From positions 1-12,834 of the forward strand of contig VBCZ01000198.1 of NCBI GenBank assembly GCA_005889025.1: 12,834 nt of DNA, read 5' to 3'. The translations under genes were made by a program, and so were the position numbers. The stretch's first letter is position 1; every line of letters begins with the position of its first letter. Positions 1 through 6,981 of this stretch are shown one piece after another. The DNA is from Betaproteobacteria bacterium (GTDB taxonomy: Bacteria > Pseudomonadota > Gammaproteobacteria > Burkholderiales > Casimicrobiaceae). The notes beneath the pieces are model-generated. The model worked only from the letters and a program-made list of their open reading frames with translations. It ran no database searches and was not told the DNA's origin.

Positions 1-219
1 ACGCGCTTCGTCAATCCCCAAGACCAAGGGGTTATTCCAGGGTACGCCTTGTATACGGCCAGTGCCGGTTACGTGACCAGGATCGCCGGCCGGCGCGTTG
101 CCCTTCAATTGGGCGTCGATAATCTTGCGAATAGGCGCTACTGGAATTCGGTCCAAACCGGCACGTACGGGACGGGCATGGACCGAAGCATAAAGATGAG
201 CGCGAAGGTCGATTTCTAG
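1..219 (+). CDS. TonB-dependent receptor, C-terminal fragment
   Basis: Frame 1 is open from the first base to a TAG at 217-219 and encodes 72 residues, so the gene starts outside the window. The residues read as the last beta-strands of a TonB-dependent outer-membrane receptor: an alternating aromatic stretch (GYALYTASAGYV), then LQLGVDNLANRRYWNSV, which matches the usual 'GVxNLxdkrYw' near-terminal strand, and a final strand ending in the aromatic residue F (KMSAKVDF), the usual outer-membrane assembly signal. Such receptors import siderophores, cofactors, metals or sugars using energy from TonB-ExbB-ExbD. The substrate cannot be told from this end. It lies 132 nt upstream of the first binding-protein gene on the same strand and could head the same transcript; no terminator separates them. 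Family assignment is fairly sure, substrate unknown. Confidence 0.8.
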   Translation, partial: TRFVNPQDQGVIPGYALYTASAGYVTRIAGRRVALQLGVDNLANRRYWNSVQTGTYGTGMDRSIKMSAKVDF

Positions 220-340
220 GCATCGCGCGCATCCTCGGATTTCGATTAGGGCGAGGAATGCCGATTGGCGTGCCGCGAGCGATCACTCGAAGATCCGTGC
301 CGATCGGCTCCACACCAACCCGTTCGTCGAAAAGGCGATG

Positions 341-346
341 AGGGAG
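341..346 (+). promoter_or_regulatory. Ribosome binding site deciding the TTG start at 352
   Basis: AGGGAG lies 5 nt before TTG 352. The only nearby ATG, at 338, is in another frame and stops after five codons. TTG 352 also places a clean signal peptide at the N-terminus, whereas the longer reading from 265 adds an arginine-rich, non-signal-like leader. Confidence 0.5.
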
Positions 347-351
347 ACCCA

Positions 352-1346
352 TTGAACCCCTCGATCCGCGGATCCCTCGCGGCTGCGGCGATTCTGGCCG
401 CCATTTGCGCACACGCGCAAGCGCCGTACCAACCCGAGTCTGTGTTGCCTCCGAAGGACGCGGGCTACGTGCTTCCCGACGGCACCATCCAGATCGTCGG
501 ATGGGATGACCTGGCCGGAATGTTCGCGCGCCTCAACGTGCTCTACGAGAGGACGCATCCGGGCACGAAGCTCAAGTACGTGACAGGCAACCTGATCGCG
601 CCCCAGCATTCGCTCATCTTCGGCGAGACCGCCTTCGCCCCGACCGGCATGGAGTTCTCGACCAGCCTAAATTCCGCATACCGGCCGCAGGTTAAGGCGC
701 CGACCTATAGCGTGCGCATCGCTCACGGCGCGGTGCAGGGGGATGCGAAGCTCGGACCGCTGGCCTTCATCGTGAACAAGGTGAACCCGCTCGATCGGCT
801 TTCACCCGGGCAGCTGTTGCACATCCTCACCGTGGGTGGACGCGCGCCCGACATCGTGCTGTGGAAGCAGGCGGGGGTGAAAGGCGATCTCGGCGAAAGG
901 GAGATCCGAAGCTATGGCCTGCCCGAGTCGGATCACTATCCGTCGGAAGATCCCGGCTTCGCCTCGCGCACAACGCGCGCAACTACCAGATGCAGCGCAC
1001 CTATGCCGATGTTACGAAGAAGGTAGCCGACGATCCGGCCGGCATCGGCATCACCACGTTGAACCGCGTGACGCCCGACGTGAAAGTGCTGGGCGTAACA
1101 CGCGGCGAATGGGGCACGCCGATGAAAGGCACGCCCGAGGACGTGCGAAGCGGCCGTTATCCGTACGACCGTTTCGTCTACGTGTATGTGCGCCGCGGGC
1201 CCGATGCGCCCGTCAATCCTTTCGTCAGGGAGTATCTGCGCATGGTGTTGTCGAAGGAAGGGCAGGAGGCGATCGCTTCGGACGCGAAGGGCTACCTGCC
1301 GTTGAATCCCATGGAGCTCACCGCCGAGCTCGCCAAGCTGGACTGA
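352..1346 (+). pseudogene. PstS-like periplasmic binding protein (subgroup D), frameshifted
   Basis: The gene starts at TTG 352 behind AGGGAG. It encodes a signal peptide (NPSIRGSLAAAAILAAICAHA, cut before QAPYQ) followed by a periplasmic binding-protein fold of the PstS/PBP-like kind. Frame 1 reads well to about codon GF at 955-960, then turns into an arginine-rich tail ending at 1026. The homologous continuation (LAHNARNYQMQRTYADV) is in frame 3 from about 963 and runs to TGA 1346 with the family ending (YLRMVLSKEGQEAIASDAKGYLPLNP). Restoring one base near 958-963 joins both halves into about 331 residues, the normal family length. It either has a real one-base deletion or a sequencing error. 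The core motif IRTWGQLGLTGEW of the neighbours is here much altered (IVLWKQAGVKGDLGEREIRSYG). The next gene starts 5 nt after its stop. Confidence 0.75.
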
Positions 1347-1351
1347 TACCC

Positions 1352-2440
1352 ATGACTCGATTCGCGCTCGCGGCGTTCGCCTGCCTCTTTGCGTGGACCT
1401 CGTCCTTTGCCGTCACGCAGGCCGAGAGCAACGCGCCGGCGCTCAAGCCCTACGTCGCAAATAAGATCCCGCCGCCGTCCAAGGATGCGAAGTACGTCAG
1501 GTCAGACGGTTCGATCCTCATCGCGGGCAACGATCTCATGGTGTCGTACATGCAGCGCCTCACCGCGCTCTTCCGCAAGTACTATCCCGAATACAGATTC
1601 CACATGGAGCTGCAGACTTCGGGCCTGTCGGTGAGCGGCATCAATTCCGGCAAGTCTGCACTGGGCCCCATCGCGCGCGACGTGAGCTTCCAGGAGCGGG
1701 ACGCGTTCAGCTCGCGACACGGCTACGAGCTCACCGACATCCAAGTGGGCTGGGACAACACGCCCGACGCCGAGCACCAGCCGCCGGGAAAATATCCGCC
1801 GGGTGTGTGGGTGAACGTGAAAAACCCGACTCCGTGGCTCAGCATGGACGATATCGCCGGCATTTTCACCACGGGCACCGGCAAGGGAGATTACACGTTC
1901 TGGGGCCAGCTTGAGGGCCACGAAGGTCCGATCGGTGGCAACGGTGCTGACTATGCCAAGCGCGAGATACATGCCTACATGCCGAAGCTGGAGCGCCTGC
2001 CGATTCTTGCGACCATGCGCTACGTTCTCGGCGGTGCGCCATGGTCGCGCCGCATCGAGCATCTGCCGATGATGGAAGACGTGATCAACGCTGTCGCGAA
2101 CGACCCCTTCGGTATCGGACTGATCGGTTGGTGGCCGACCGACGAAGGATGGGACCGCGCAGCGGAGCTCGGTGACAAGGTGCGCTTTCTTCCGCTGTCG
2201 TGGGACAAGCATTCGAGGCTCTCGCGCGGCCGGGTCGGCGATGTCTACCCGTTGGCCGGAGGCCTGCGTTTCGTCGTCGACAAGGCGCCGGGGAAACCGC
2301 TGGACCCGTGGCTCAAGGAATTCCTCACGCTTGCGCTCTCCAGCGAGGGCCAGGCGCTGATTGCATCGATGACAGTCAGCAACGGCTTCGTTCCGATCGA
2401 CCCGAAGGATGTGCCCCGGGAATTGGCCAAACTCGAATAA
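1352..2440 (+). CDS. PstS-like periplasmic binding protein (subgroup D)
   Basis: This encodes 362 residues from ATG 1352, 5 nt after the previous stop. An open frame extends back to 914 but only through the antisense-like overlap with the preceding gene; 1352 gives a proper signal peptide (MTRFALAAFACLFAWTSSFA, cut near VTQA-ES). The mature protein resembles its upstream neighbour: both have a PPP/PPKDA.YV.(S/P)DG(S/T)I.I.G.DDL/NDL entry instead of the DLSxLPxYKPE entry of the other copies. Shared family marks are the domain-crossing segment NPTPWLSMDDIAGIF at mid-protein, the FWGQLEGHEGP motif, NDPFGIGLIG, and the C-terminal PGKPLDPWLKEFLTLALSSEGQALI. An insert of glycines (EGHEGPIGGNGADYAKREI) replaces the usual tight turn. 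It is a soluble periplasmic protein by its signal peptide. Ligand unknown; no transporter partner is visible. Confidence 0.8.
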   Translation: MTRFALAAFACLFAWTSSFAVTQAESNAPALKPYVANKIPPPSKDAKYVRSDGSILIAGNDLMVSYMQRLTALFRKYYPEYRFHMELQTSGLSVSGINSGKSALGPIARDVSFQERDAFSSRHGYELTDIQVGWDNTPDAEHQPPGKYPPGVWVNVKNPTPWLSMDDIAGIFTTGTGKGDYTFWGQLEGHEGPIGGNGADYAKREIHAYMPKLERLPILATMRYVLGGAPWSRRIEHLPMMEDVINAVANDPFGIGLIGWWPTDEGWDRAAELGDKVRFLPLSWDKHSRLSRGRVGDVYPLAGGLRFVVDKAPGKPLDPWLKEFLTLALSSEGQALIASMTVSNGFVPIDPKDVPRELAKLE

Positions 2441-2563
2441 GCGGCAACTGCATAAATGTCAGTTCAGTTTGGATTAAGCGGCGCTTCAGGCGCATGTCCT
2501 AGGCTACGACGTGATTCGCCTCGCCGAAGCCATCCGCAACCTTCAGCTCATCCTCGCAGCTTC

Positions 2564-3706
2564 ATGAAAATCTTCTTCTCAGGACTCCATCGTTTGCTCT
2601 TGTGGCGCTTGGGATATCTGTTCGGAATCGTCGCGGTGCTGGTCGCGATCTGCAGCGCCGTCGCCGCGACCGAATTCACGTCGGCAATGTACGATCTGAG
2701 CGCGTTGCCGCCGTACAAGCCGGAGCAGATGGCGCTCGGGGTCGTCCGCATTTACGGTACGCCGCTGGAGTCGCTGGTCGGTCGCTGGGCCTACGGATTC
2801 CGCGCAAAGCAGGGCCACGTTCGCCTGAAAGCGTATCTCATCAACACATCGCAGGCATTCGCCGGTTTCCTGACGGGTCAGGCCGATATCGGACTCATGG
2901 GCCATCGGACCTGGCACACCAGCCTGATGGGATTCCACCAGGCGTTCGGATATGACCCGCTCGAGATCCGGTTCGCGACGGGCTCGTACGACGATCCTGA
3001 GGGTTCCACGCCGGGTCTCATGTTCGTCGTGCACAAGAGCAATCCGATGAGAGGCCTCACGCTGCAGCAACTCGACGGCATCTTCGGCGCGCAGCGCACG
3101 GGCGGCTGGGACGGCACGAAATGGTCGACCGCGGCGGCGCGCGGACCCGAAGGAAACATCAGGACGTGGGGGCAGCTCGGGCTCACGGGCGAGTGGGCGG
3201 ACAAGCCGATCCATGTGCATGGCTCCGACGTCACTTTAAGCAACTGGGCGGATTTGATCGAGAGGGAAGCATTCAAAGGCGGCAAGAAGTGGAATCCGGC
3301 GCTCATCGAGGGGCCGCGCGCTGATATCGGGTTGAAGGCTCATGGCAAGACTCGCGACCAGGAGATCATCGAAGGCGTACAGAACGACCCGCTCGCCATC
3401 GGCTTCATGTTCCAGCGTGTGATCAATGCCACGGGGTCGGACGTAAGAGTATTGCCGCTCGCTGCGAACGCAGGCGGTCCTTACATCACCCCGAGCCCGC
3501 AGACTTTTTTCGACGGCAGCTATCCGATGCACAACGGCGCATATCTCTACCTCAACCGCGTACCTGGCAAGCCGCTGTCGACACGGGACAAGGAGTTCGT
3601 GCGCTTTGTGCTCAGCCGGGAGGGCCAGCAGATCGTCGCCGACAGCCGCATTTTCATCCCGCTCAGCGCCGCGCATGCGCAGGCCGAGCTCAAAAAACTC
3701 GACTGA
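2564..3706 (+). CDS. PstS-like periplasmic binding protein (subgroup A, copy 1)
   Basis: This encodes 380 residues from ATG 2564. An in-frame ATG at 2456 would add 36 proline/arginine-rich residues before the signal peptide and is less likely. The signal peptide is long (MKIFFSGLHRLLLWRLGYLF then GIVAVLVAICSAVAA). Mature N-terminus is YDLSALPPYKPEQ. Domain I holds a VRIYGTPLESLVGRW entry and DIGLMGHRTWHTSL. The domain-crossing strand is HKSNPMRGLTLQQLDGIFG, followed by GNIRTWGQLGLTGEW at about residues 197-211. In the loop that binds phosphate in PstS it has GSDVTLSNWADLI. The C-terminus has the family end PGKPLSTRDKEFVRFVLSREGQ and IPLS. Its closest relative in the window is the gene at 6982. 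The next gene follows after 3 nt. Ligand unknown; a canonical phosphate site is not evident. Confidence 0.85.
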   Translation: MKIFFSGLHRLLLWRLGYLFGIVAVLVAICSAVAATEFTSAMYDLSALPPYKPEQMALGVVRIYGTPLESLVGRWAYGFRAKQGHVRLKAYLINTSQAFAGFLTGQADIGLMGHRTWHTSLMGFHQAFGYDPLEIRFATGSYDDPEGSTPGLMFVVHKSNPMRGLTLQQLDGIFGAQRTGGWDGTKWSTAAARGPEGNIRTWGQLGLTGEWADKPIHVHGSDVTLSNWADLIEREAFKGGKKWNPALIEGPRADIGLKAHGKTRDQEIIEGVQNDPLAIGFMFQRVINATGSDVRVLPLAANAGGPYITPSPQTFFDGSYPMHNGAYLYLNRVPGKPLSTRDKEFVRFVLSREGQQIVADSRIFIPLSAAHAQAELKKLD

Positions 3707-3709
3707 ACC

Positions 3710-4798
3710 ATGAAGACCGTCATTGCAGGCTTGATGCTCGCCGCTGTGTTCGCGTCGGGTGTCACGGCGCAGGACCTATCATCGCTGCCGGACTACCGGC
3801 CCGACCAGCGGGTCTCGGGCGTGCTTCGCAGCCGCGGCAACGATCAGATGGCGGCGCTTATGAAGCAGTGGGAAAAGGGATTCAGGAAGTACCACCCCGG
3901 TATCCAGTTCGCCGATACGCTCGTGGGCAGCGCGTCCGGGATGTACGGATTGGAGATGCGCACGGCGGATATCGCGGTAATGGGCCGCCCGATCAATCCA
4001 TATGAACGGTACGGGTCCTACGAACGCTCATGGGTCTATCCGGTCGAGATCGAAGTGGCCACGGGCAGCTTCGAGACTCCTCACAAGTCGCCGGCGTACG
4101 CAATCTTCGTGCACAAGGACAACCCTCTCGCGCAGCTCACCGTCAAACAGCTGGACGGCTTTTTCGGCGCCGAGCGGGGGGGCGGATGGAATGCGCTGAC
4201 CTGGGATGTGAATGCCGCCCGGACCAGCGCGGAGAACATCCGCACCTGGGGTCAGTTGGGCCTCAAGGGCGCGTGGGCCGACAAACCCATACACGTCTAT
4301 GGTCCGCCGCTGCTGGGCGCGGGTTCGATCACCTTGTTTCAGTCGAAAGTACTCCAAGGCGGCGCCATGTGGAATGAAGACCTGCGCGAGTACCAAGATC
4401 GCAAGCAGATGATCACTGACCTGAGTCAGGATCCGTACGAGATCGCGTACACCGCGCTCGGCTACCGCACCCCCGGCGTCAAGCCGGTCGCCCTCGCCGA
4501 CACCGCTGCCGGGCCTTTCGTGGAGCTCTCCCGGAACAGCGTCACCGATCGCAGCTACCCGCTGTCGCGCCCCGTGTACATCGTCTTCACCATCGACAAC
4601 GAGAAGTCCGAAATCGCCGATCCGAGGGTCGACCCGAAGGTGAGGGAGTTCCTGCGCTACGTCCTGAGCAAGCAGGGTCAGCAGGATGTCCTCCGCGACA
4701 GGGCGTATCTGCCGCTGCCGATCGCAACGGTGAACGCGCAGTTGAACAAACTCGATTCGAAGGAAGCTCCGCGAGAGCTGGAGCTGTTGGAGGAATAA
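3710..4798 (+). CDS. PstS-like periplasmic binding protein (subgroup B, copy 1)
   Basis: This encodes 362 residues from ATG 3710, 3 nt after the preceding stop, so translation is probably coupled. The signal peptide is MKTVIAGLMLAAVFASGVTA, cut before Q21. Mature protein begins QDLSSLPDYRPDQ. Domain I has LVGSASGMYGLEMRTADIAV, which resembles the first ligand loop of PstS (GSxxGxxxLxxGxxDIA). The crossover strand is HKDNPLAQLTVKQLDGFFG; NIRTWGQLGLKGAWADKPI sits at about 176-194, and the second ligand loop reads YGPPLLGAGSITLFQ. The C-terminal third has KVREFLRYVLSKQGQQDV and YLPLP. It ends with an extra acidic tail (SKEAPRELELLEE) not seen in its sister at 8059. The end of this tail carries the Shine-Dalgarno sequence of the next gene. 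Ligand unknown. Confidence 0.85.
   Translation: MKTVIAGLMLAAVFASGVTAQDLSSLPDYRPDQRVSGVLRSRGNDQMAALMKQWEKGFRKYHPGIQFADTLVGSASGMYGLEMRTADIAVMGRPINPYERYGSYERSWVYPVEIEVATGSFETPHKSPAYAIFVHKDNPLAQLTVKQLDGFFGAERGGGWNALTWDVNAARTSAENIRTWGQLGLKGAWADKPIHVYGPPLLGAGSITLFQSKVLQGGAMWNEDLREYQDRKQMITDLSQDPYEIAYTALGYRTPGVKPVALADTAAGPFVELSRNSVTDRSYPLSRPVYIVFTIDNEKSEIADPRVDPKVREFLRYVLSKQGQQDVLRDRAYLPLPIATVNAQLNKLDSKEAPRELELLEE
4789..4794 (+). promoter_or_regulatory. Strong ribosome binding site for the gene at 4802
   Basis: GGAGGA lies inside the last codons of the preceding gene, 7 nt before ATG 4802. It is the best Shine-Dalgarno sequence in the window and fixes the start of the NMT1-like gene. Confidence 0.65.
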
Positions 4799-4801
4799 AA
4801 G

Positions 4802-5905
4802 ATGGCTGTCGCTCTTGGAGAACAGGTAAGCAAGTCCTTGACCCGAAGCGTCATCGTGATGGCGCTCATCGCGCTCGTCGGCGCCCTTGGCGTGTCACCG
4901 GGCAGGGCCGCCGACAAGCTCACGCAGGTGCGAATGAGCATCGACGAGGATCCGATCGTGCTTCGTCTCGCGGACAGCCTCGGCTATTTCAAGCAGGAGG
5001 GCATCGAGATCGTGCCGGTCGATCGCGAGAAAATCGCGAAATACGACTACCTGATGCAGGAGCCGCTGCTCAAGGGCCAGATCGACGCCTCGTATCACTG
5101 GTTCAATCACACGATCTTCGGCGCCCGCCACAATCTCCCCATCAAAGCTGTCATGGTGATCAACGATGCGCCGGGCATGACGGTGATGGTGGCCAACCGC
5201 GTAAAGGACAAGATCCACAGCGCCGCGGATTTCAAGGGAAAGAATATTGCCGAGGGAGCGCAATACGGGACCAAGAGCGTCATCACGGGCTACCTCGCGA
5301 AGAAGGCCGGCGTGGCGCCGGGCAGTTTCACGCCGGTGATGGTTGAATCCGAGGGAAGGCAGGAAGCGGTCCTCAAGGGGTTGAAGGAAGGGAAGGTGGA
5401 CGTGATGACGTTTCAGGAGCCGATAACATCCGCTCTCCTGGAATCGAACATGGTTTCGACGCTGTACGACCTCAACAGCAAGGAATCCACAACGAAGGTA
5501 CTGGGGGCAGCGTTTCCGGCGCAAAGCCTCCTCATGGCGCCGAAATATATCGAAGCGCATCCCGACACGGTTCAGCATCTCGTCAACGCGCTGGTGCGCA
5601 CGACGCGTTTCGTGAACGCTCATACCGCGGAGGAGATCGCCGAAAAACTGCCGCCGGACTATTTCGAAAAGAAAGATCGGCTGGCCGAGATCAAGTTTAT
5701 CCGGAACACGCTGCCAACCTACGCGAAGGGCGACTATTCGTTCTCGCCGGCCGCAGTCAAGTTGGTGGTCGATGCGATCCAATCCTCCAATTTCGACCGG
5801 AGCGAGGAAGGCCGGTGGCGCGCCACGGGCGATAGTTCCAAGGTCAAGGTCGATCAGCTCTACGACAATCGATTCGTGCACAACGCCATGCAGGCGATCA
5901 GGTAA
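4802..5905 (+). CDS. NMT1/SsuA-type ABC substrate-binding protein
   Basis: This encodes 367 residues from ATG 4802, preceded by a strong GGAGGA. A signal peptide with a 16-residue n-region, hydrophobic core (VIVMALIALVGALGV) and GRAA cleavage region targets it to the periplasm. The fold is type II periplasmic binding protein of the NMT1/SsuA/TauA family, distinct from the PstS-like neighbours. Visible marks are DPIVLRLADSLGYFKQEGIE near residues 50-69, the mid-protein FKGKNIAEGAQYGTKSVITG segment with the following AKKAGV, GKVDVMTFQEPITSALL, and AHPDTVQHLVNALVRTTRF. Relatives bind taurine, alkanesulfonates, nitrate, bicarbonate or pyrimidine precursors. Binding residues are not recognisable enough to choose. 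Its usual partners, a membrane permease and an ATPase, are not in the window. It and the next gene are framed by two A-B pairs of PstS-like genes. Confidence 0.85.
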   Translation: MAVALGEQVSKSLTRSVIVMALIALVGALGVSPGRAADKLTQVRMSIDEDPIVLRLADSLGYFKQEGIEIVPVDREKIAKYDYLMQEPLLKGQIDASYHWFNHTIFGARHNLPIKAVMVINDAPGMTVMVANRVKDKIHSAADFKGKNIAEGAQYGTKSVITGYLAKKAGVAPGSFTPVMVESEGRQEAVLKGLKEGKVDVMTFQEPITSALLESNMVSTLYDLNSKESTTKVLGAAFPAQSLLMAPKYIEAHPDTVQHLVNALVRTTRFVNAHTAEEIAEKLPPDYFEKKDRLAEIKFIRNTLPTYAKGDYSFSPAAVKLVVDAIQSSNFDRSEEGRWRATGDSSKVKVDQLYDNRFVHNAMQAIR

Positions 5906-5916
5906 TTCTGGCGGGA

Positions 5917-6975
5917 ATGATTTCGGGACGAGCTCTGCGCATGACAGCTGTCAGAATTGTCGCGCTGGCCGCAGTGCTGGTGGCCGTGGGTGCTCCGGCG
6001 CGGGGCGCGGAGGCCGCCAAAACCGGTTACCACGTCACCCACAAGTACACCATCGGCGGCGACGCCGGATGGGATTACATCGTAGTAGATCCCGAGGATC
6101 GCCGCGTCTATGTGACGCACTACCGCAGCGTCGAGGTGCTCGACGCGGATACGGGAGTAGTAGTCGGCCGGATCGCAAACATGAACGGAGCCCGCGGCGT
6201 TGCCCTGGTCAAGTCCATCGGCGAGGGTTTCGCGACCAACGGTACGACCGATTCGGTCATCGTTGTCGACCTCAAGACTCTCCAGCGCGTCGGCGAGATC
6301 AAGGCAGACAGGAAGCCGGACGCCACCATCTACGATCCCGGAACGGGTCGTGTCTTCGTCAACAATGGCGATAGCGACGACATGACCGTGATCGATCCGA
6401 AGGCCGGCAAGGTTGTCGGGACGATTCCCATCGGAGGCGGCCCCGAATTCCTCGCGGCAGATGGCGAGGGCACGGTCTGGACAAATCTTTTCGACAAAGG
6501 CGCGTTCGTCACCATCGACGTCAACTCGCTGAAGGTGACCAAGACTACGCCGATCGAGGGCTGCAAGGATGCGTCCAGCATGGCTTTCGATTCGGCGAAC
6601 CGGCGCTTGTTCATCGGATGCCACAGCCGCGTACTGGTCGTGGTCGATCCGGACTCCGGCAAGATCGTCAAAACGCTGCCTATCGGCGAGCACGCCGATG
6701 GAATGGTCTACGATGCCGCCAATCGCCCGATCTTCGCGTCGACCGGTGACGGCTTCGTCACCATCGTGCATCAAGACTCGTCTGATGCGTACACGCTCGT
6801 GGAAAACGTGAAGACGATGCGCGGCGCCAAGACGCTGGGCTTCGATTCGAAGACCGGGAAGCTCTTCTCCGCAACCGTGGAAAATGTTCCGCCGCACGCG
6901 ACCTCGCAGCCAGCCCCGTTGGGGAAAGTTGCCTATGAGCCCGGTCCGTTCGTCGTCCTGGAAATCGGGAAATAG
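5917..6975 (+). CDS. YncE-like YVTN-family beta-propeller, exported
   Basis: This encodes 352 residues from ATG 5917, 11 nt after the NMT1-like gene. A second ATG at 5941 gives a shorter n-region and a better-placed GAG-rich site, so either could be used. The signal peptide runs TAVRIVALAAVLVAVGAPARG. The rest is a series of about seven beta-propeller blades of the YVTN/YncE type, each with a V(Y/F)V..G....V.V.D..TG.VVG.I pattern: RRVYVTHYRSVEVLDADTG, DSVIVVDLKTLQRVGEI, GRVFVNNGDSDDMTVID, FVTIDVNSLKV, RRLFIGCHSRVLVVVDPDSG, and weaker last blades. Such proteins act in the periplasm as binding or scaffold modules. In E. coli yncE neighbours the TonB-dependent receptor gene yncD, a parallel to the receptor at the start of this window. 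No catalytic motif is visible. Confidence 0.85.
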   Translation: MISGRALRMTAVRIVALAAVLVAVGAPARGAEAAKTGYHVTHKYTIGGDAGWDYIVVDPEDRRVYVTHYRSVEVLDADTGVVVGRIANMNGARGVALVKSIGEGFATNGTTDSVIVVDLKTLQRVGEIKADRKPDATIYDPGTGRVFVNNGDSDDMTVIDPKAGKVVGTIPIGGGPEFLAADGEGTVWTNLFDKGAFVTIDVNSLKVTKTTPIEGCKDASSMAFDSANRRLFIGCHSRVLVVVDPDSGKIVKTLPIGEHADGMVYDAANRPIFASTGDGFVTIVHQDSSDAYTLVENVKTMRGAKTLGFDSKTGKLFSATVENVPPHATSQPAPLGKVAYEPGPFVVLEIGK

Positions 6976-6981
6976 ACCACG

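Noticed and set aside
233..256. Terminator after the TonB-dependent receptor gene
   Set aside because: Only a 5-bp CCTCG/CGAGG stem with a long loop and no T-run.
940..1000. Programmed ribosomal frameshift in the gene at 352
   Set aside because: There is no slippery heptamer or following strong stem-loop at the shift point; a one-base deletion or error is simpler.
914..1351. N-terminal extension of the gene at 1352 back to 914
   Set aside because: The extension overlaps the previous binding-protein gene and is arginine/alanine-rich; ATG 1352 gives a standard signal peptide.
2456..2563. Upstream ATG for the gene at 2564
   Set aside because: It adds 36 residues rich in P, R and S before a complete signal peptide; no ribosome binding site precedes it.
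2441..2563. Promoter before the gene at 2564 (TTGGAT 2469, TAGGCT 2500)
   Set aside because: The two boxes are 25 nt apart, too far for a sigma-70 promoter, and no better pair was found.
4895..5881. Long - strand frame (328 codons) opposite the NMT1-like gene
   Set aside because: Composition is typical of an antisense shadow and it fully overlaps a well-supported gene.
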